Positions 13,701-27,100 of a DNA stretch of 64,000 bases are shown piece after piece (position 1 is the stretch's first letter; the number at the start of each line of letters is the position of its first letter). The stretch is from assembly GCA_006176705.1 (NCBI GenBank), contig QRFJ01000057.1, positions 525,712 to 589,711 on the forward strand, in the 5' to 3' direction. The stretch is from Cocos nucifera. Its lineage: Eukaryota; Streptophyta; Magnoliopsida; Arecales; Arecaceae. The notes under the pieces are model-generated. The model saw only the letters and a program-made list of their open reading frames with translations, searched no databases and was not told the origin of the DNA. The position numbers and the translations under genes were made by a program.

Positions 13701-13981
13701 CTGCAATTGGCTAAAGCAATCCACGATCACAGCTCTCAGTGAAACATGCCTCACCTGGGGAATGGAATGCCAAAACCGATATTTTAAAGTTGGTGCGCAT
13801 CTCTTCCTATAACATTTTCTTTCCAAAGAAATTGCAGCAAATACATAGATTTCCACGAAACGGTAAAATCATAAATTATTACAAAATTTCTGCACTAGGG
13901 AAAATAATTATCTATACAAATGTTTAACACATGAGGTCACAATATCATATATAAAAAAGTGGATTTTCCCTGCCAGATATT
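10717..13981. other. Noncoding stretch between the FAM32A-like and NFU genes
   Basis: Apart from the GC-rich segment at 12739-12900 I see no gene. A CT microsatellite lies at about 12498-12512, a homopolymer G run near 12711, and a poly-A run at about 13219-13236. The part right of 13000 is the 3' flank of the NFU gene. Confidence 0.5.
12739..12900 (-). other. Possible GC-rich leader exon upstream of the FAM32A-like locus
   Basis: A GC-rich island in AT-rich DNA ends on the minus strand with the donor CCAG/GTACAT at 12739/12738. A matching acceptor (CTTCCTTTTAG) lies just before the FAM32A-like ATG near 10475. It could be the untranslated first exon, giving a leader intron of about 2.3 kb. 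The island also contains open frames on both strands without family matches. Confidence 0.35.
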
Positions 13982-14119
13982 TATTTTAAGAGCTAACTGC
14001 TGCAACGGCAGGGACCTTTCTCAAGTATTTTAAGAGCTGAACTTAACGCATTTGCAGGGATCTTTTCTCGGGTATCATAAGAGTTGAACTGCAGCGATGG
14101 AAGGAATTTTTTCCCGAAG
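13982..14119 (-). repeat. Three tandem 44-47 bp copies of the NFU C-terminal coding segment
   Basis: Three head-to-tail units lie at 13982-14025, 14026-14072 and 14073-14119. The rightmost overlaps the real end of the NFU reading frame (REKIPSIAAVQLL, stop at 14075-14077). The two left units lie in the 3' flank and still resemble the same coding segment: on the minus strand each has GAGAAA(A)G, then (G)TCCCTGC, then CAGCTCTTA-like or GTTAGCTCTTA. They look like tandem duplication of the last coding bases followed by drift. Confidence 0.75.
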
Positions 14120-17100
14120 CTTCTGTGTCACCGCTACTCGAACGGTCATGACCCCAGCTGCGGGGCCTGAAAGTCTAATTTTCACGATTGGCTCCTCAAT
14201 GCTGATGAGCTCAAGCTCACCACCACCAGTTCCACTGAGGTATGGCCTAATCTCATCGAGTACCTGGCATGGGATCAAAGATGAGCATTAGCACTTCAGT
14301 TTCCACATAATTAATTGATACAAGAATAACAAAAGAGCAATGTATCATGCAGGCTCCTAGGACTTAAGAAGAAAATCGTATATATGGCTCAAGTCTAGTC
14401 TCAAGGACTTCGATGCTGGCAAAAACTATGAACCTTTTTGTCAGCATCAAATGTATCTTATGATATACATGATGATTACATTTTATTTCAAAGAGGACAG
14501 GAACAAAAGAATTGGAGGAGGATAATGCATGCGCAAGATCACCAGGGAAGATGAATCTTGATTATATCAAATATCATAATGACTAGATAGATCACTTTCA
14601 AATGGATATGGATGAGAACCTACGTTGCATAACCATATTGGAAAGAATCATGCCATGCCTTGCGATAGAGTGATTATCTAGGTCTAGCAAGAGGTTTGTA
14701 ATCAAATATTATTAATTTGATGTAAAAATATTAATTTCATGTAAACATGCATGTCTTGACGTTCAGCCCTGCTTTTCAATTTGCCTTTTGCCAAGGATGA
14801 GGACTCAATCATTTTTGTCATCAAGGTCTGTTATTGTGTTTGAAGTAAGAAGGGGACTACTGGTGCATGAGATTATTTTGTTATAACTTCTATTGGACAC
14901 ATTTGTTTGATAAGCTTTGTCGGAACATTTCGCTCACTTACAGGATTCTGTGAATTATTCTTTTCTTCCTTCAATTTCTGAGTGGAGAGGATTTGACAAG
15001 TAAGAATGCATTTTGTCAATGAGTGCCAAGAGTAGCAATGGATACGCATCAAACTAAGTTGCATGGGTACTTGATGCATAAGTATAACAAATGTATGTCT
15101 GAAGACCTTTTCCTGACGAGGACCCTAAAACATCTTGGCTTTGTTAGGTTCAATTTATAATGTAGAATTTGAGTTTTGTATATTCATATCTTGCTGACAT
15201 GGAACTTAACCGATGCTTAATTCACTCACTTATAACAATACCCAAGCCCCTATCATCTTGCTGACATGGAGGACCCACATGGGATGGTGGCCATGTGTCA
15301 AATGCAAGGGTGCAATCATGCTAGTCAGGTGTAGTTAAAAGTGGTAGAATGAAAAATTTTGCATGGAAACTATTAATCACCGACAACAGGTAAATTAAGA
15401 ATTTCAATTTACCATAACATTTAAGCAGTATCCAATTTCCAAAAAATGGAACAATTAAGACAACCTAATAGAGTCCTGGTAGCAGAATAATGGGGACCAT
15501 CAGGAGCAAAAGTGGGATAGAGCTAAGAAAAAAACAGAAGTATGGTAATCAGGAAAAAAAGTTACCGCACCACAAGTATAGATTGGAAGAACAAGAAAGA
15601 AAACTATAGATTATAGAAGGCAGTTAAACATTTGAAAGAAAAATAGTTGCACAGAAAGAATTGCTCCTATGTGAATGGTTACCATCTCAATATTTTCAGC
15701 ATTCAGCTCGAGCCCTGTTTCCTCATCAGTGATGGGTTCAACTGCAACTATTTCTGGAATTTTCTCCATTAAGCGGCGCTCAATGCCCATCTTCATTGTC
15801 ATTACAGAACTTGGACAGGATCCACATGCTCCTTGTAGTTTCAACCTGACAACATTTCCATCAATCTCATGTAGTGCCACATTTCCTCCATCTGCAATAA
15901 GGTATGGTCGCACTTCATCTAAAACTGAATCGACATTTTCTGCAGTCAGTGGCAATTCCACTACTGCATCTGGAGTAGCAATAGCCCTAACCACTGCAGC
16001 AGGGAGATAAAGAAAAGATTGACATCACAAATTTATCCAAGGAAAACAACAAAACCAGTATCCTATAACAACCTTACAAAATCATAGCACCGTAAACATT
16101 CTTTGTAACCTATACAAGTTAGTGCATGAGCCCCTCGCCACTATCAGGTCATTTGGGAGTAGGGAGAGGGTTCAAATGTATACAGCCTTACCCTTGTATA
16201 TAGAGAGGCTGTGAATATGTAACAAGCACATCACAATAGAGTAAACTTACCATTGCGCTAAGGACTGCCCTCAGTTTGTAGCCTATACTGAAACTTCAAA
16301 AGAAATGGGGCACCACAGCCACATATACCTCAATGGAACGATAATTACAGTTTAATAGTCTGCTAAGAGGAAGCAACTTGCTTGAAAGCTCGGTTTTAGT
16401 TTCAGTTTCATGTGCCAAATCAGTTCAGTTAGAGTAGTTCCAAGTCCAATGTTCCAGTTTAAGATAAAAATCATAAAACAATAGAAATCAATCGGAACCA
16501 GGAAAGCTATAAATATATAATGATAATAAGCCAAAGAACACATCAGACATCAATTCAAGCATACTAAAGTTTTTGGACTTTTGGATGTTTTAGTGGTTTC
16601 ATGCTGACAGAACAAATTATTTTTAAAAATATAAGGGTTGGAGAAAAATACTTACAGTGTAATATATCGATTTACAGTTCCAAGGAAATATTATGTATGC
16701 CATGTTACTTGGTCATATGACATCGGTATCAAGTTTTGAAGCATCTAGAAGAATATGACACGGAAATCTTCAAAAAATCAGACACAGGAAATATTTATAT
16801 ATTATACATGCATGTGTAAATATATACCGACACATGTATATAACAAATAATGAACTGGATAGACCTATACTCCTCAATCTTATAAAATCTGATAAATTGC
16901 TTGCTGTTTTATGTTAGACTTTATAACTTTCATATAGAAGTCACAAAATAGACATTTGATAATGATGATATGAAGTGTCAAGGAGTGTCCAAAAAGTCCT
17001 GAGTGTCCAAGTGCACAACACAACCCAATTTGGAGTGTCCACTGAATGTATGACATCTAACCACTTATAAGAATTGAGCTGTAGGATAGCCAAACATATG

Positions 17101-19843
17101 TCAAAAGCTTTACATTCTTCTAAACATTTCTGGAATGTGACGTTACAAAACTTCCAAATGTTATCAAAAGTTGTAAAATCTAAGTTTAACCTATAGTAAA
17201 TGATTGATAGACTAAAGGAAATTAAAAAAAAAAAAAAAAACAACAACAAAAGAAAAGATAGCTAATATATAAGGAATTTGGTTTAATGCATTAGCTTCAA
17301 CCAAAACTCTGAGATCAGCCCTAGATTCAGTCAGTTCTGGCCAAAACTGAAAATTTTAATTTTTTAAGTTTTGGTTCCACAGATTTAGTAGAACTTCAAA
17401 GCATGTTTCTTATCATAACTTGTTAAAAATAGGGAGACTGGATGTTGCTCGAAAACCAAACACTTTAGGTACATATTTTTGTACAACTTCATCTCAAGGA
17501 ATCTGACTATAGTCCCAGAATTTTAACATGGTTCTGCTATGCTAGCGGCCATGGAATTGCACATTGCTAAGCAAAAGGCCAATGCTCAAGAGGGACCTTG
17601 ACAGATTCTATTTAAAAAAAGAATCATAAAGATACAAAAATAAATAGAAAGTGAAAAATAAAATAAAGAAATAAAAGAAAAAAAGGCAAAAACAAAATGT
17701 AAAAAAAAAAAAACAACTCAACTGAACACCTACTTAATTGTAACATGACAAGTCACTTGTTACATTACAGAAATTGCCACGAAAGTATGCATAATATTGA
17801 CATCCAAAAAGTCAATAGCTTAAGCAACTCTTCCTGATGATAACTAACATTTTTTTTTAAAAAAAAAAAAAGTAACAAGAAATCAGTTGAACATATGATC
17901 TATAGCTATCATGTTTGAATATCTATAGTTAGACATAGGGTACATGATTTACTTGACTAACACATCTACTACACCAACCTACCCCAAAATATAGTCCATA
18001 CAAGGCCATTCTAGGCCAGCTTTGCCTAAATGGGCTACCTGGGTGCCTACCAAATGATCAACCTATACACAATTGGACCTTGAGCAAAGCAGTCGAGGGG
18101 CAGCCAACCAGGTGGATTTGGTGCCTGCTTCTTAACTAGTGCTTTCTTCTCCTCTTTTCTCCCTTTTGGTTTCAGCGAATCATTACTGCCTCTCAAGTGT
18201 TTGGAAGTTTGGAACAATATCAAGTGCTTAAATGATAGAGCTTTGAGCTATTGGTGCTGTCCAACCACTAATTCATGGCACCAACAGATGCTCTTTCTTA
18301 ACCACAGCCAATGCAGCATGCCCATCTATCAAAGATAGCTTTATAAGCCCTATCTCATAATTTAGTCCTATGACTAAACATATCTTTTTTCATCGAAAGG
18401 ATCTTCAAGAAAAATACTTGCTCTAAGAGGTCAGGTCAGAGATTTATTTTACATAAAAGCAAACAATTAAAATATCTGCTTCAAAACTTCTCAATAATAA
18501 AATGAATATATTTCGAGGTGCCATCTCATAGGACTCTTATCACTTAATGCTATGATGGCACAGTTCGTAAGTCTTCCTCTATGTATTAATTCTAACTCCA
18601 TATTTCAATACTTAAACTTGTCCATAGTTCTACTATGGTCATCGTTTGGCACATCAACTTCCTCTCTGTCTATCCATCTATCTATCTCTATCTCTATCTC
18701 TGTGTGTGTTGAGATTTGGCAGGCTAACCCATCCCACCCCTAAAGGGCCGACTCCAACCAGAACTGAATCCCCACCCTCTTGCTCAAGCGGCAACGGGTC
18801 GAGCAAGTGTGTTTCTTCATCTCTCACAAATCTATTAACTACATCAGTTGAGACTGATCAATTAATTGCACTTCTTCATATTATCCACGTGTCTTTATGT
18901 GCAAGTCAAGTGGATATTATACAGACACTAAAGCATAACTACCATCTACTGATTCTATATATTTTTCACTATTTCTGTTCCACGTGATATGATTCGTGAT
19001 ATAATTTTTTAAAATCATTTAAGTCAAAGCAGTTTATCACAATCCCATTCTTACACCCGTTCTTCGATCATATGAATATATTAGCAGCTAGTTATGAAAG
19101 AGAAGCACAAAGATCGGATCCTAAAGATGATTCTGAAACGGTCAAAGGATCCTAAACCTAGTAAAAGCCACCACCTTATGCCCATTAACAGGTTCCACAG
19201 AATTCAGAGTGAAGGATTGCATTATGTAACTAATAATCCACCCAAAGAGAATCAGGAGATCCTTTCTTTCATATCTCCTGAAAACCTATAATAAACGTGT
19301 TTCCGATGCTATAAAAGGTATTAGTCCAAATCAAAAATCATCCAGAGACTAGTCTATCTTGTAATTTGAATCTTGACAAGAGATTCTGGTCTTTATAGAA
19401 CTAGAAACAAAGCAGAAACATTCCAATTCCCCAGCTTGCAAGAGGAACAAAAACCCAATAGTCAAAGACAACGGCTTACCATGCCATCTTGGGGATCGGG
19501 AAACCATTGGAAGAGGGGAAGGAGAAGAACTCCCGAGCCCACATCGGGCGATCGGAATCCTGGTTCCCCTGAAGACCGAATCCTGCGACTTATAGAAAAA
19601 TTACAACAAGACACAGAATTAAATTTACTCAAAGAGATCAGTAGACAGTCTCGTTGGAATCAGAAACCAAAATTGATAAAATTGAAGAAAGATATAGAAA
19701 GGGATGGGAAAAGAGTAAGAGACCTTGAAAGAGAGAGGGCGGGCGGGGAAGAGGACGGAAGTAGAAGAAGAAGAACAGGAGACTTCAGGAGACTGCTGAG
19801 GCCGGCAGGTCGAAGGAGGAGGATTCAACACCACCGATAGCAT
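14075..19843 (-). CDS. NFU2: Plastid NifU-like Fe-S scaffold protein, two NFU domains
   Basis: Four exons join in phase: 19724-19843, 19480-19582, 15683-15993 and 14075-14263, giving 240 residues, the normal size of plastid NFU1-3. The protein should assemble or hand on [4Fe-4S] clusters in the chloroplast stroma, with photosystem I among the known clients of the family. What I see: a Ser-rich N terminus starting MLSVVLNP, as expected of a transit peptide; a first NFU domain with GGNVALHEIDGNVV and the cluster-binding CGSC (Cys131 and Cys134); and a second, cysteine-free domain with EEPIVKIRLSGPAAGV and REKIPSIAAVQLL. Two domains, the second lacking CxxC, is the plastid family layout. The first donor is weak (AAG/GTCTCT). 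The second intron is about 3.5 kb and holds a SINE-like copy and a CTAT-rich microsatellite near 18660-18702. Which of NFU1, 2 or 3 it is cannot be settled by eye. Confidence 0.92.
16119..16274 (-). mobile_element. SINE-like element in the NFU intron
   Basis: On the minus strand the segment has a tRNA-like A box (TTAGCGCAATGGTAAG), then AGCCTCTCTATATACAAGGG and TAAGGCTGTATACA, and ends near CGAGGGGCTCATGCACTAA. The same order occurs at 23974-24122. The motif order resembles tRNA-derived plant SINEs. The B box is degraded. Confidence 0.6.
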
Positions 19844-21147
19844 CGCTGGCTGGGTGAAAGGAATCGCACGCTTCGAGCCTCTCGATCTCTATCTGCTGTG
19901 GCTCGCTCGAGGCAGGAAGGTTTCTTTCCAACCAAATGGGAGAAGGCCGGACGAGGGTTGGGGGGCGACGTTGGGCCTCCAGTTTAAAAAGCCGAGAAAG
20001 ACAATGGTTGCTACAGTGTGGCCCAACCCGATTATTTCTCTGCTGACCCCTTAGCCCGTCCTCTAGATGCTTCCTTGTTCCATCGGGCAGTCCCGTCCTC
20101 TAGGTTCTTCCTTGTTCTATTTCGCAGTTTCCAGCGGGGGCAAAAAAAACGAAGAAAGGAAAAGAAAATCTAATTGTCGTCTAGCCCGGCTGCCTTGACC
20201 CTGACTACAGGACAGGTTAGAACTCGTGAAACTGACCCTGGTTCTCCGCCCCATTATGTTGAACGTGGAACTGCCGCTCTTTTTAATTATTTTTGTGAAC
20301 AAATTGCCGCCCTTTTTGCGGGTTTTCTATATGCAAAGATACGCCCCTTCGGTTCTCCTGTCGAGGAGCAGGAATGCGTGGTTTCAGATATTCACCGTAC
20401 CCACCTTGGGAAGCCCAAACGTGTCAACGACAAACGTCATGAACTACAGCACCCCACAAGCAGATGACAGCTCCCTTGGCTATACTATCTCTCTTAACCG
20501 TACGACGCATTTTTCCTTCCTTTTATTTTAGGTTTAATGAACATCCTCCTCCCGTCCTTGTCCCATTAAAAATATTATTCCTGGCTCATATTGCTAAAAA
20601 AAATTAATACAAATAATAATAATAATAATAATAACCCGCTTGGCATTCGATGATCATTTCTGTCTGGTCCCTTCCCCGCAACAAACTTTAAGCATAAGTG
20701 CATGCAGAACACATGCAATTAGGTGCAAATATTAGTCCAATGATTTAGCTACCTAACAAAGAAATTTGCTGTCTCCATGCCCAAAGCAATTAGGCAAGTC
20801 CGTTACAGTAAGCATATACATAGCTATTTCATTCGGTTACTTGCCACCCTCAGTGTTAGTTCATTTGAAGTGCTCTCTCAAATGAACCGTTGCCATTTTA
20901 GCGAGCTGGTGCATACACACGGAAGAGGACAAAAAGTAACACTACGGAATAAGCTAACGAATCGTCACGTATCTACTATGTATCCAGCATAAAGAATTGC
21001 ATATCAAGAGCAACGGGGGCATCAATCACCAAATTGCTTTCCAGTTCTTGGACTGCTGTGGAAATATGTTTTTGAGTAAATCAGAAGAATGGTTTAATGG
21101 CGTTAAGCACGATCAGGAAGTTTTCCAACCAGAGGCAAGAGTTTACC
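19844..21147. other. NFU promoter region and MLO 3' flank
   Basis: The 1.3 kb between the NFU start and the MLO stop holds no recognised gene. It contains a direct repeat of about 40 bp near 20055-20130 (two copies of CCGTCCTCTAG followed by CTTCCTTGTTC) and an AAT microsatellite at about 20607-20634. The NFU promoter should lie in its left part; I could not fix a TATA box. Confidence 0.5.
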
Positions 21148-24100
21148 TCATGCCTTCTGCTCATCCATCATAATTGTATTGAGCTCCTCCAATGAGGCTG
21201 TGGAACTGCTTCGAGATAAAGTGCCAGATCCAACAGTAATTGTTTCATCCGTTTCATCTATGGTCGATTCCAATGAACAAGTTGATGTAGCAGTTCCAAG
21301 TCGAGAAAGCATCAGTTCGCGTTTAGACTTCACTTTGACTCTTCTGCACCAACTATGAAGTGACTCTCTCACACTCTCAGCAAGCAAAGATTTCTGAAAT
21401 TTCGATCCAATCTACAGTGAAAGGAAATAAAATGAGAAAAAAAAAAAAAAAAAGGAAAAAGAGAAAGAGAGACTAGAAGATATCAGCTTTCTGTATCAGC
21501 ATTAAATATCAGCTTTGTAGCATGAAAAAGTATAATGTTTGCCTATATTCACGTATTTAAAATAGCATACAAGTTGCAGAAATTATATTACACGCTCAGG
21601 ACAAACTGGAGTCCAAAGTAATCGCACCAACAAATATCTAGGCAATTGATGCACATTCTATCAATCTTTAGTAAGTTAATCAGGGTACTCTGCAGATTTT
21701 GTTTGTTTTTATTGCTCAAAGTTCTTTGTGAATCATTATTCCATCAAGACCCTTGACACCCTAAATTTAGATTATCAATCTTGCTCTTGATAGAAATCAT
21801 CTTGGATCCTCCACGGTACACTTTAGTGGGACCATTTACGCAATCAAATCAACCGTTTTATTGAACGTTACCTCTCTTTAACTAGGGGTCCGGTATTATT
21901 ATGAGCCTCATTTCATTTAGTTGGTCTCCTTCCCCTTTGCTCGGGAGGCATTTACAATCTATTCTGGCATTGAGAATTCCGTCTCACTAGTTTGTTGGTC
22001 CCTTTTTGGTCTTTCATACCTGTTTTTCCACTTATCTGTGCCCATCCTTTGCTTGTCATACTCTTTGGACCTTTGGGATCTCTTCAGAATCTGTTCTGCG
22101 TTTTCTCAAACCTATGAAGCTCTTAAGCGCGAACTATCATATCACACCTGCAAGGAAACTCTACTGAGGTGAGTCTAATGCTAGCATGGTCAGGTATTCT
22201 CCTGAACAATCTTGCCGTTATCTACCATGGGTTTGATGGAGCTAGAAATTTCTGATATGTTCCTTTTATATACACCATGATATGCTGTCTTGTGTAATTT
22301 TCATCTTTTTGTGAATATATGTGGTTCGAGGAGTCTGTACAAATTGCAGTTGTAGGTGACGTCTTGTTCAAAGTTACTTGACATTTATTTATGCAAATTG
22401 CATTAACATCCACAAGGCATCACCAAGTAACTTCTTGTGGTAACCATTATGTGGAGGATTGCATCGAAAAAAATTGCATAGTGGGATATTTTACTCAATG
22501 AACCCCACCATTCATTGACAATTTCCAAATTCCAAATTGTCTATAAACTAAATTGCAGATGTTCTGGACACTTAATGCCAATGCATCAGGTGGTAAACAA
22601 AAAATCAATTTTTTTTTCAATAACAGCATAAACAATTTAATTTGATCAATTGTTGGGAGACACCTGAACCACCTAAAGGTCAGTCCACATGCATTTTAAG
22701 GTACACAGAATTTGATGAACAGTATGGATTTATCAATTTTGGACAGCGCATCATGTGTCTAGGCATACCTGGGAAACCCTGAAGCTCTCCTTGTATACAA
22801 AGTCTCCGCATTCCAATAAGAAGGGTACATTCACTGACATTTTCTTCTTAAATTTCAGCTCCAGTGAAAAGGACTCTTGGCAAGGTTTGCCATTTCAATA
22901 TTGAAACCCATATAGGTATCATCCTAATACAATGTTGGCGTGCCTGGTGCATACCAATACCATGCTCCCCATACTGCATACTAGTTCAGTACCACTGGTA
23001 TGCATCTGTACCAACTGGTATGCCAAACCATGGTTTTTGGTGAATTTTGATGTGATGGAATACACTGGTGATTATGCCATTAGCAAGACTGGATTTAAAA
23101 GTGACCAAATCAATGGAATAAGGTTTCAGCAGTTCCGGTCATAATTAACAGAATCAAACTGAGGTTAAATTTGTATAATTTTTCCTAGAAAAACAAATTA
23201 CAGAGGGCCTTGATGCGGCTCTTGCTCTTAACACTGCAATATCAAGCAACTCAGGACTACTGCCAATTTTGAGCATAGACAAAACCAGCATTTTCAAAAC
23301 CGTTCCGAACCGAACGGTTTGGGGCGTACCGAACCGGACCGATGGGGAACTGAGACGGTTCTGGTGGAGAAAACGGCACACGCTGGTGCTGGAGAAGAAA
23401 GGAAGAGAAACAGAGGTAGAGAGGAGGAGAGGGAGAGGCCATCGGAAGTTGGCGGTGGTCCTATACGGCCGCCGAAGGACGGCGATGGCCCTCTACGGCA
23501 GTCGGAGGGTGGCGGAGCCGTGGCTATGGAACAGGGGCAACCGCTCCTGTTCCTTCATCGATTTTTTTTAAAAAAGCCAATGAATAGTGAAGCCGACAAT
23601 CGGTTTGCCGGCTTCACTTAAATGAAGCTGACAATTGGTTTGCCGGCTTTTTTTTTCATTTTTAAAAAAAAATTCATGAAACAGAGGCGATCGCTCCTAT
23701 TTCACGCCGCGAAGCCGCAGGTGGCGTTTACGCTGCTTGATAGCCACGGCAGCCAGCCGAAGGCCCTCCGACGGATCCCCTTCTCTCTTTCTCTTCCTCT
23801 TTTTTCCTCTCTTTCTCTCTTTTTCTCCAACCTCTGTCGGTTCGCACTGATTCGATCCGGTATGGAACCGTACCGGACCAAGCTGCCAGCCGACCAAAAC
23901 GGCCATCGATACCGGAACTGAGACCCTTAGGCAAAACCATATTTATATACCGTAGGTTCACTTTGATGTAAAGGGGCTAGTGCACGAGATTCCCACTATT
24001 GCAGGATCTGAGAAGGGTCGGATATATACACAGCCTTATCCCCTTGTTTGGAGAGACTGTTTCCATATTTTAAACCTATAACCTGAAATACAACCTTACT

Positions 24101-27100
24101 GTTGCGCCAAGGCTTACCCTCTGGTGTATGCTTTCTTTCTTATGTTTACTTTGACATACCATGAGTGGTAATATTTGTTCACAACAAACATAAAAATAAG
24201 GAAGCAAGTATATAACTTAAGAAGCTTAAAGTTTGTCCAAACCTGAGTGATGATCACATTAAGGGGCAGTGTGCTGTAGCTGCACCAAAACTGGACCAAG
24301 AGCCTGAAATCCAAAGCAAAATTTAGGTAGCAAACAAATATTCAAGCAATCTGCTAAACCAGAACTTGCAGAAATAAAAAGAAAAAGAGAACTATTATCA
24401 CATTGTTGAAATTCTTTTTTCTATTATCACCCCACAATCAGTCATCATTGCTCTCTCTTCCTTTTCTTATTGTAGGTCATTTTGTTGAGCAGTTTTCATG
24501 CCTTTCAGAGCTAACCACCTATTGTGTGAGTTGATCCTGCCCTGGGCGGCCACCTGATTTTCAAAACTCCCATTGCTTGAGCCTTCAGAGCATGATATCC
24601 CCTTGGGTTTCCCCACTAAATTTCTCTTTCATGTTAGACTAAGGTTCATATGTATTGGACTCTACCAGTGTTTATTCATGAGTTTGACTGGACGGGTTAG
24701 CATGAAAGCATGCACGAAGTTCTATACCATCTGTTAACCAAGGAAGCAAAGGACACATTTTAAACAAGTGTGCTCCTATATTTATTGCTAAAAATTATGA
24801 TCAACTATATGATGATGATGACGACGACCATATTCGTTGTTAAAAATTATGATCAACTGGTTGTTTCCATAGACTTCTGTAAAAACACAGTACTGTGTTA
24901 AGTGTGTGTCAAATTCTATAAAAGAATGATACAGAATCATGACATCTTATAAAAGAGATCAAAAGGTTGCTTGATTAGTTTGAAGGCAGGCTTTGACAAG
25001 AACCATCATGGTATTTGGAATAAGAAGTGTTGGGGATAAACTCCGCTCCTACCGAAGTCCAGTTCGATGCTCAGCTTAATGCAACCGGTAGCCACGGACG
25101 AGCCCCAACGACCGGATCTTAGCCGAACTTCTTCGGCCGGCCGAACTCCTTCGGCCGGCCGAACTCCTTCGGACTCCCAGCGGCCGAATCTTAACCGAAC
25201 TCCTTCAACCAGCCAAACCCCTCGGCGACCGAGCTTCAGTCAAACTCCCGTGAGAGCCCGAACTCCCTCCAAGCTTCCTCTTCGGTCAGACTTCTTCAGG
25301 AGCCGAACTCCTTCCAAGCTCCCCCTTCGGCCGAACTCCTCAACGGTTGCGCCCCGACCGAACTCTTCAACGGCCGAGTCCTAGTCGAACTCCCATAAGA
25401 GTCGAACTCCTTCCGAGCCTCCCCTTTGGCCGAACCCCTCCAGGAGTCTGAACCCCTTTGGAATTGGTATATGCCCGAGTCCACCAACCAACGCCTGCTT
25501 CCTCGAGCTACGGCTATTGGACCTCGACGGTATGGCCACCACTACCAGTCTGGCGACACCTCTCCCTCTGTAACAAGTCCCTGCGGCCCGCAACCGGACG
25601 ACATGGCCACCACTACTGGCGACATCACTCTCTCCGTAACCAGTCCCATGCGACCCTCGACCCGCCAGTATGACTGTCACTGTCCGCCTGACGACGCCTT
25701 CCTCTCTGTACCGAACTCCATGCGCCCCCGACGGTCCGCTACCAGGCGGTATGGCCATCACCATCAATCAAGCTCCGCCTATAAAGAGGACCCTCAGATA
25801 CGCTAAGCTCTAAGCTCTACTCTTCTTCTCGAAACTCTGCCGAACTCACGCCTGAGCACTCCATTTCTGTTGGCTAAGAGCTGACTTGATCGTTGGAGGG
25901 TCCTGCCGGAGCCACCCCCCNNNNNNNNNNNNNNNNNNNNNNNNNNNNNNNNNNNNNNNNNNNNNNNNNNNNNNNNNNNNNNNNNNNNNNNNNNNNNNNN
26001 NNNNNNNNNNNNNNNNNNNNNNNNNNNNNNNNNNNNNNNNNNNNNNNNNNNNNNNNNNNNNNNNNNNNNNNNNNNNNNNNNNNNNNNNNNNNNNNNNNNN
26101 NNNNNNNNNNNNNNNNNNNNNNNNNNNNNNNNNNNNNNNNNNNNNNNNNNNNNNNNNNNNNNNNNNNNNNNNNNNNNNNNNNNNNNNNNNNNNNNNNNNN
26201 NNNNNNNNNNNNNNNNNNNNNNNNNNNNNNNNNNNNNNNNNNNNNNNNNNNNNNNNNNNNNNNNNNNNNNNNNNNNNNNNNNNNNNNNNNNNNNNNNNNN
26301 NNNNNNNNNNNNNNNNNNNNNNNNNNNNNNNNNNNNNNNNNNNNNNNNNNNNNNNNNNNNNNNNNNNNNNNNNNNNNNNNNNNNNNNNNNNNNNNNNNNN
26401 NNNNNNNNNNNNNNNNNNNNNNNNNNNNNNNNNNNNNNNNNNNNNNNNNNNNNNNNNNNNNNNNNNNNNNNNNNNNNNNNNNNNNNNNNNNNNNNNNNNN
26501 NNNNNNNNNNNNNNNNNNNNNNNNNNNNNNNNNNNNNNNNNNNNNNNNNNNNNNNNNNNNNNNNNNNNNNNNNNNNNNNNNNNNNNNNNNNNNNNNNNNN
26601 NNNNNNNNNNNNNNNNNNNNNNNNNNNNNNNNNNNNNNNNNNNNNNNNNNNNNNNNNNNNNNNNNNNNNNNNNNNNNNNNNNNNNNNNNNNNNNNNNNNN
26701 NNNNNNNNNNNNNNNNNNNNNNNNNNNNNNNNNNNNNNNNNNNNNNNNNNNNNNNNNNNNNNNNNNNNNNNNNNNNNNNNNNNNNNNNNNNNNNNNNNNN
26801 NNNNNNNNNNNNNNNNNNNNNNNNNNNNNNNNNNNNNNNNNNNNNNNNNNNNNNNNNNNNNNNNNNNNNNNNNNNNNNNNNNNNNNNNNNNNNNNNNNCA
26901 GGCCATCGATCAAGGCCCAGATACTGGCAGATTTTGTATTAGAATGCACCATTCCAGTCGAAGCCGAGCTTGAACGGAGCGAGACCGACACCAAAGCGGG
27001 ACCGAGCTTGGACAAAGCCGAGCTATCGCAGCCGAACCTCCTCGAGGAAAGCGCCGACCTCCCCGAAGGCTCCTGGGCTCTGCACGTGGATGGTTCATCC

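Noticed and set aside
20174..20467. 97-codon plus-strand ORF in the NFU upstream region
   Set aside because: No family motif, overlapped by another frame of similar length, and lies where NFU promoter DNA is expected.
23269..23961. Overlapping 99-100 codon ORFs in the GC-rich block of the MLO intron
   Set aside because: Open frames occur on both strands without motifs; best explained as an inserted GC-rich repeat.
25067..25806. Pro/Thr/Ser-rich ORFs inside the left LTR (and counterparts in the right LTR)
   Set aside because: LTR sequence with 18-bp repeats gives RTPS-type periodic translation; no domain, and frames are not conserved as a protein.
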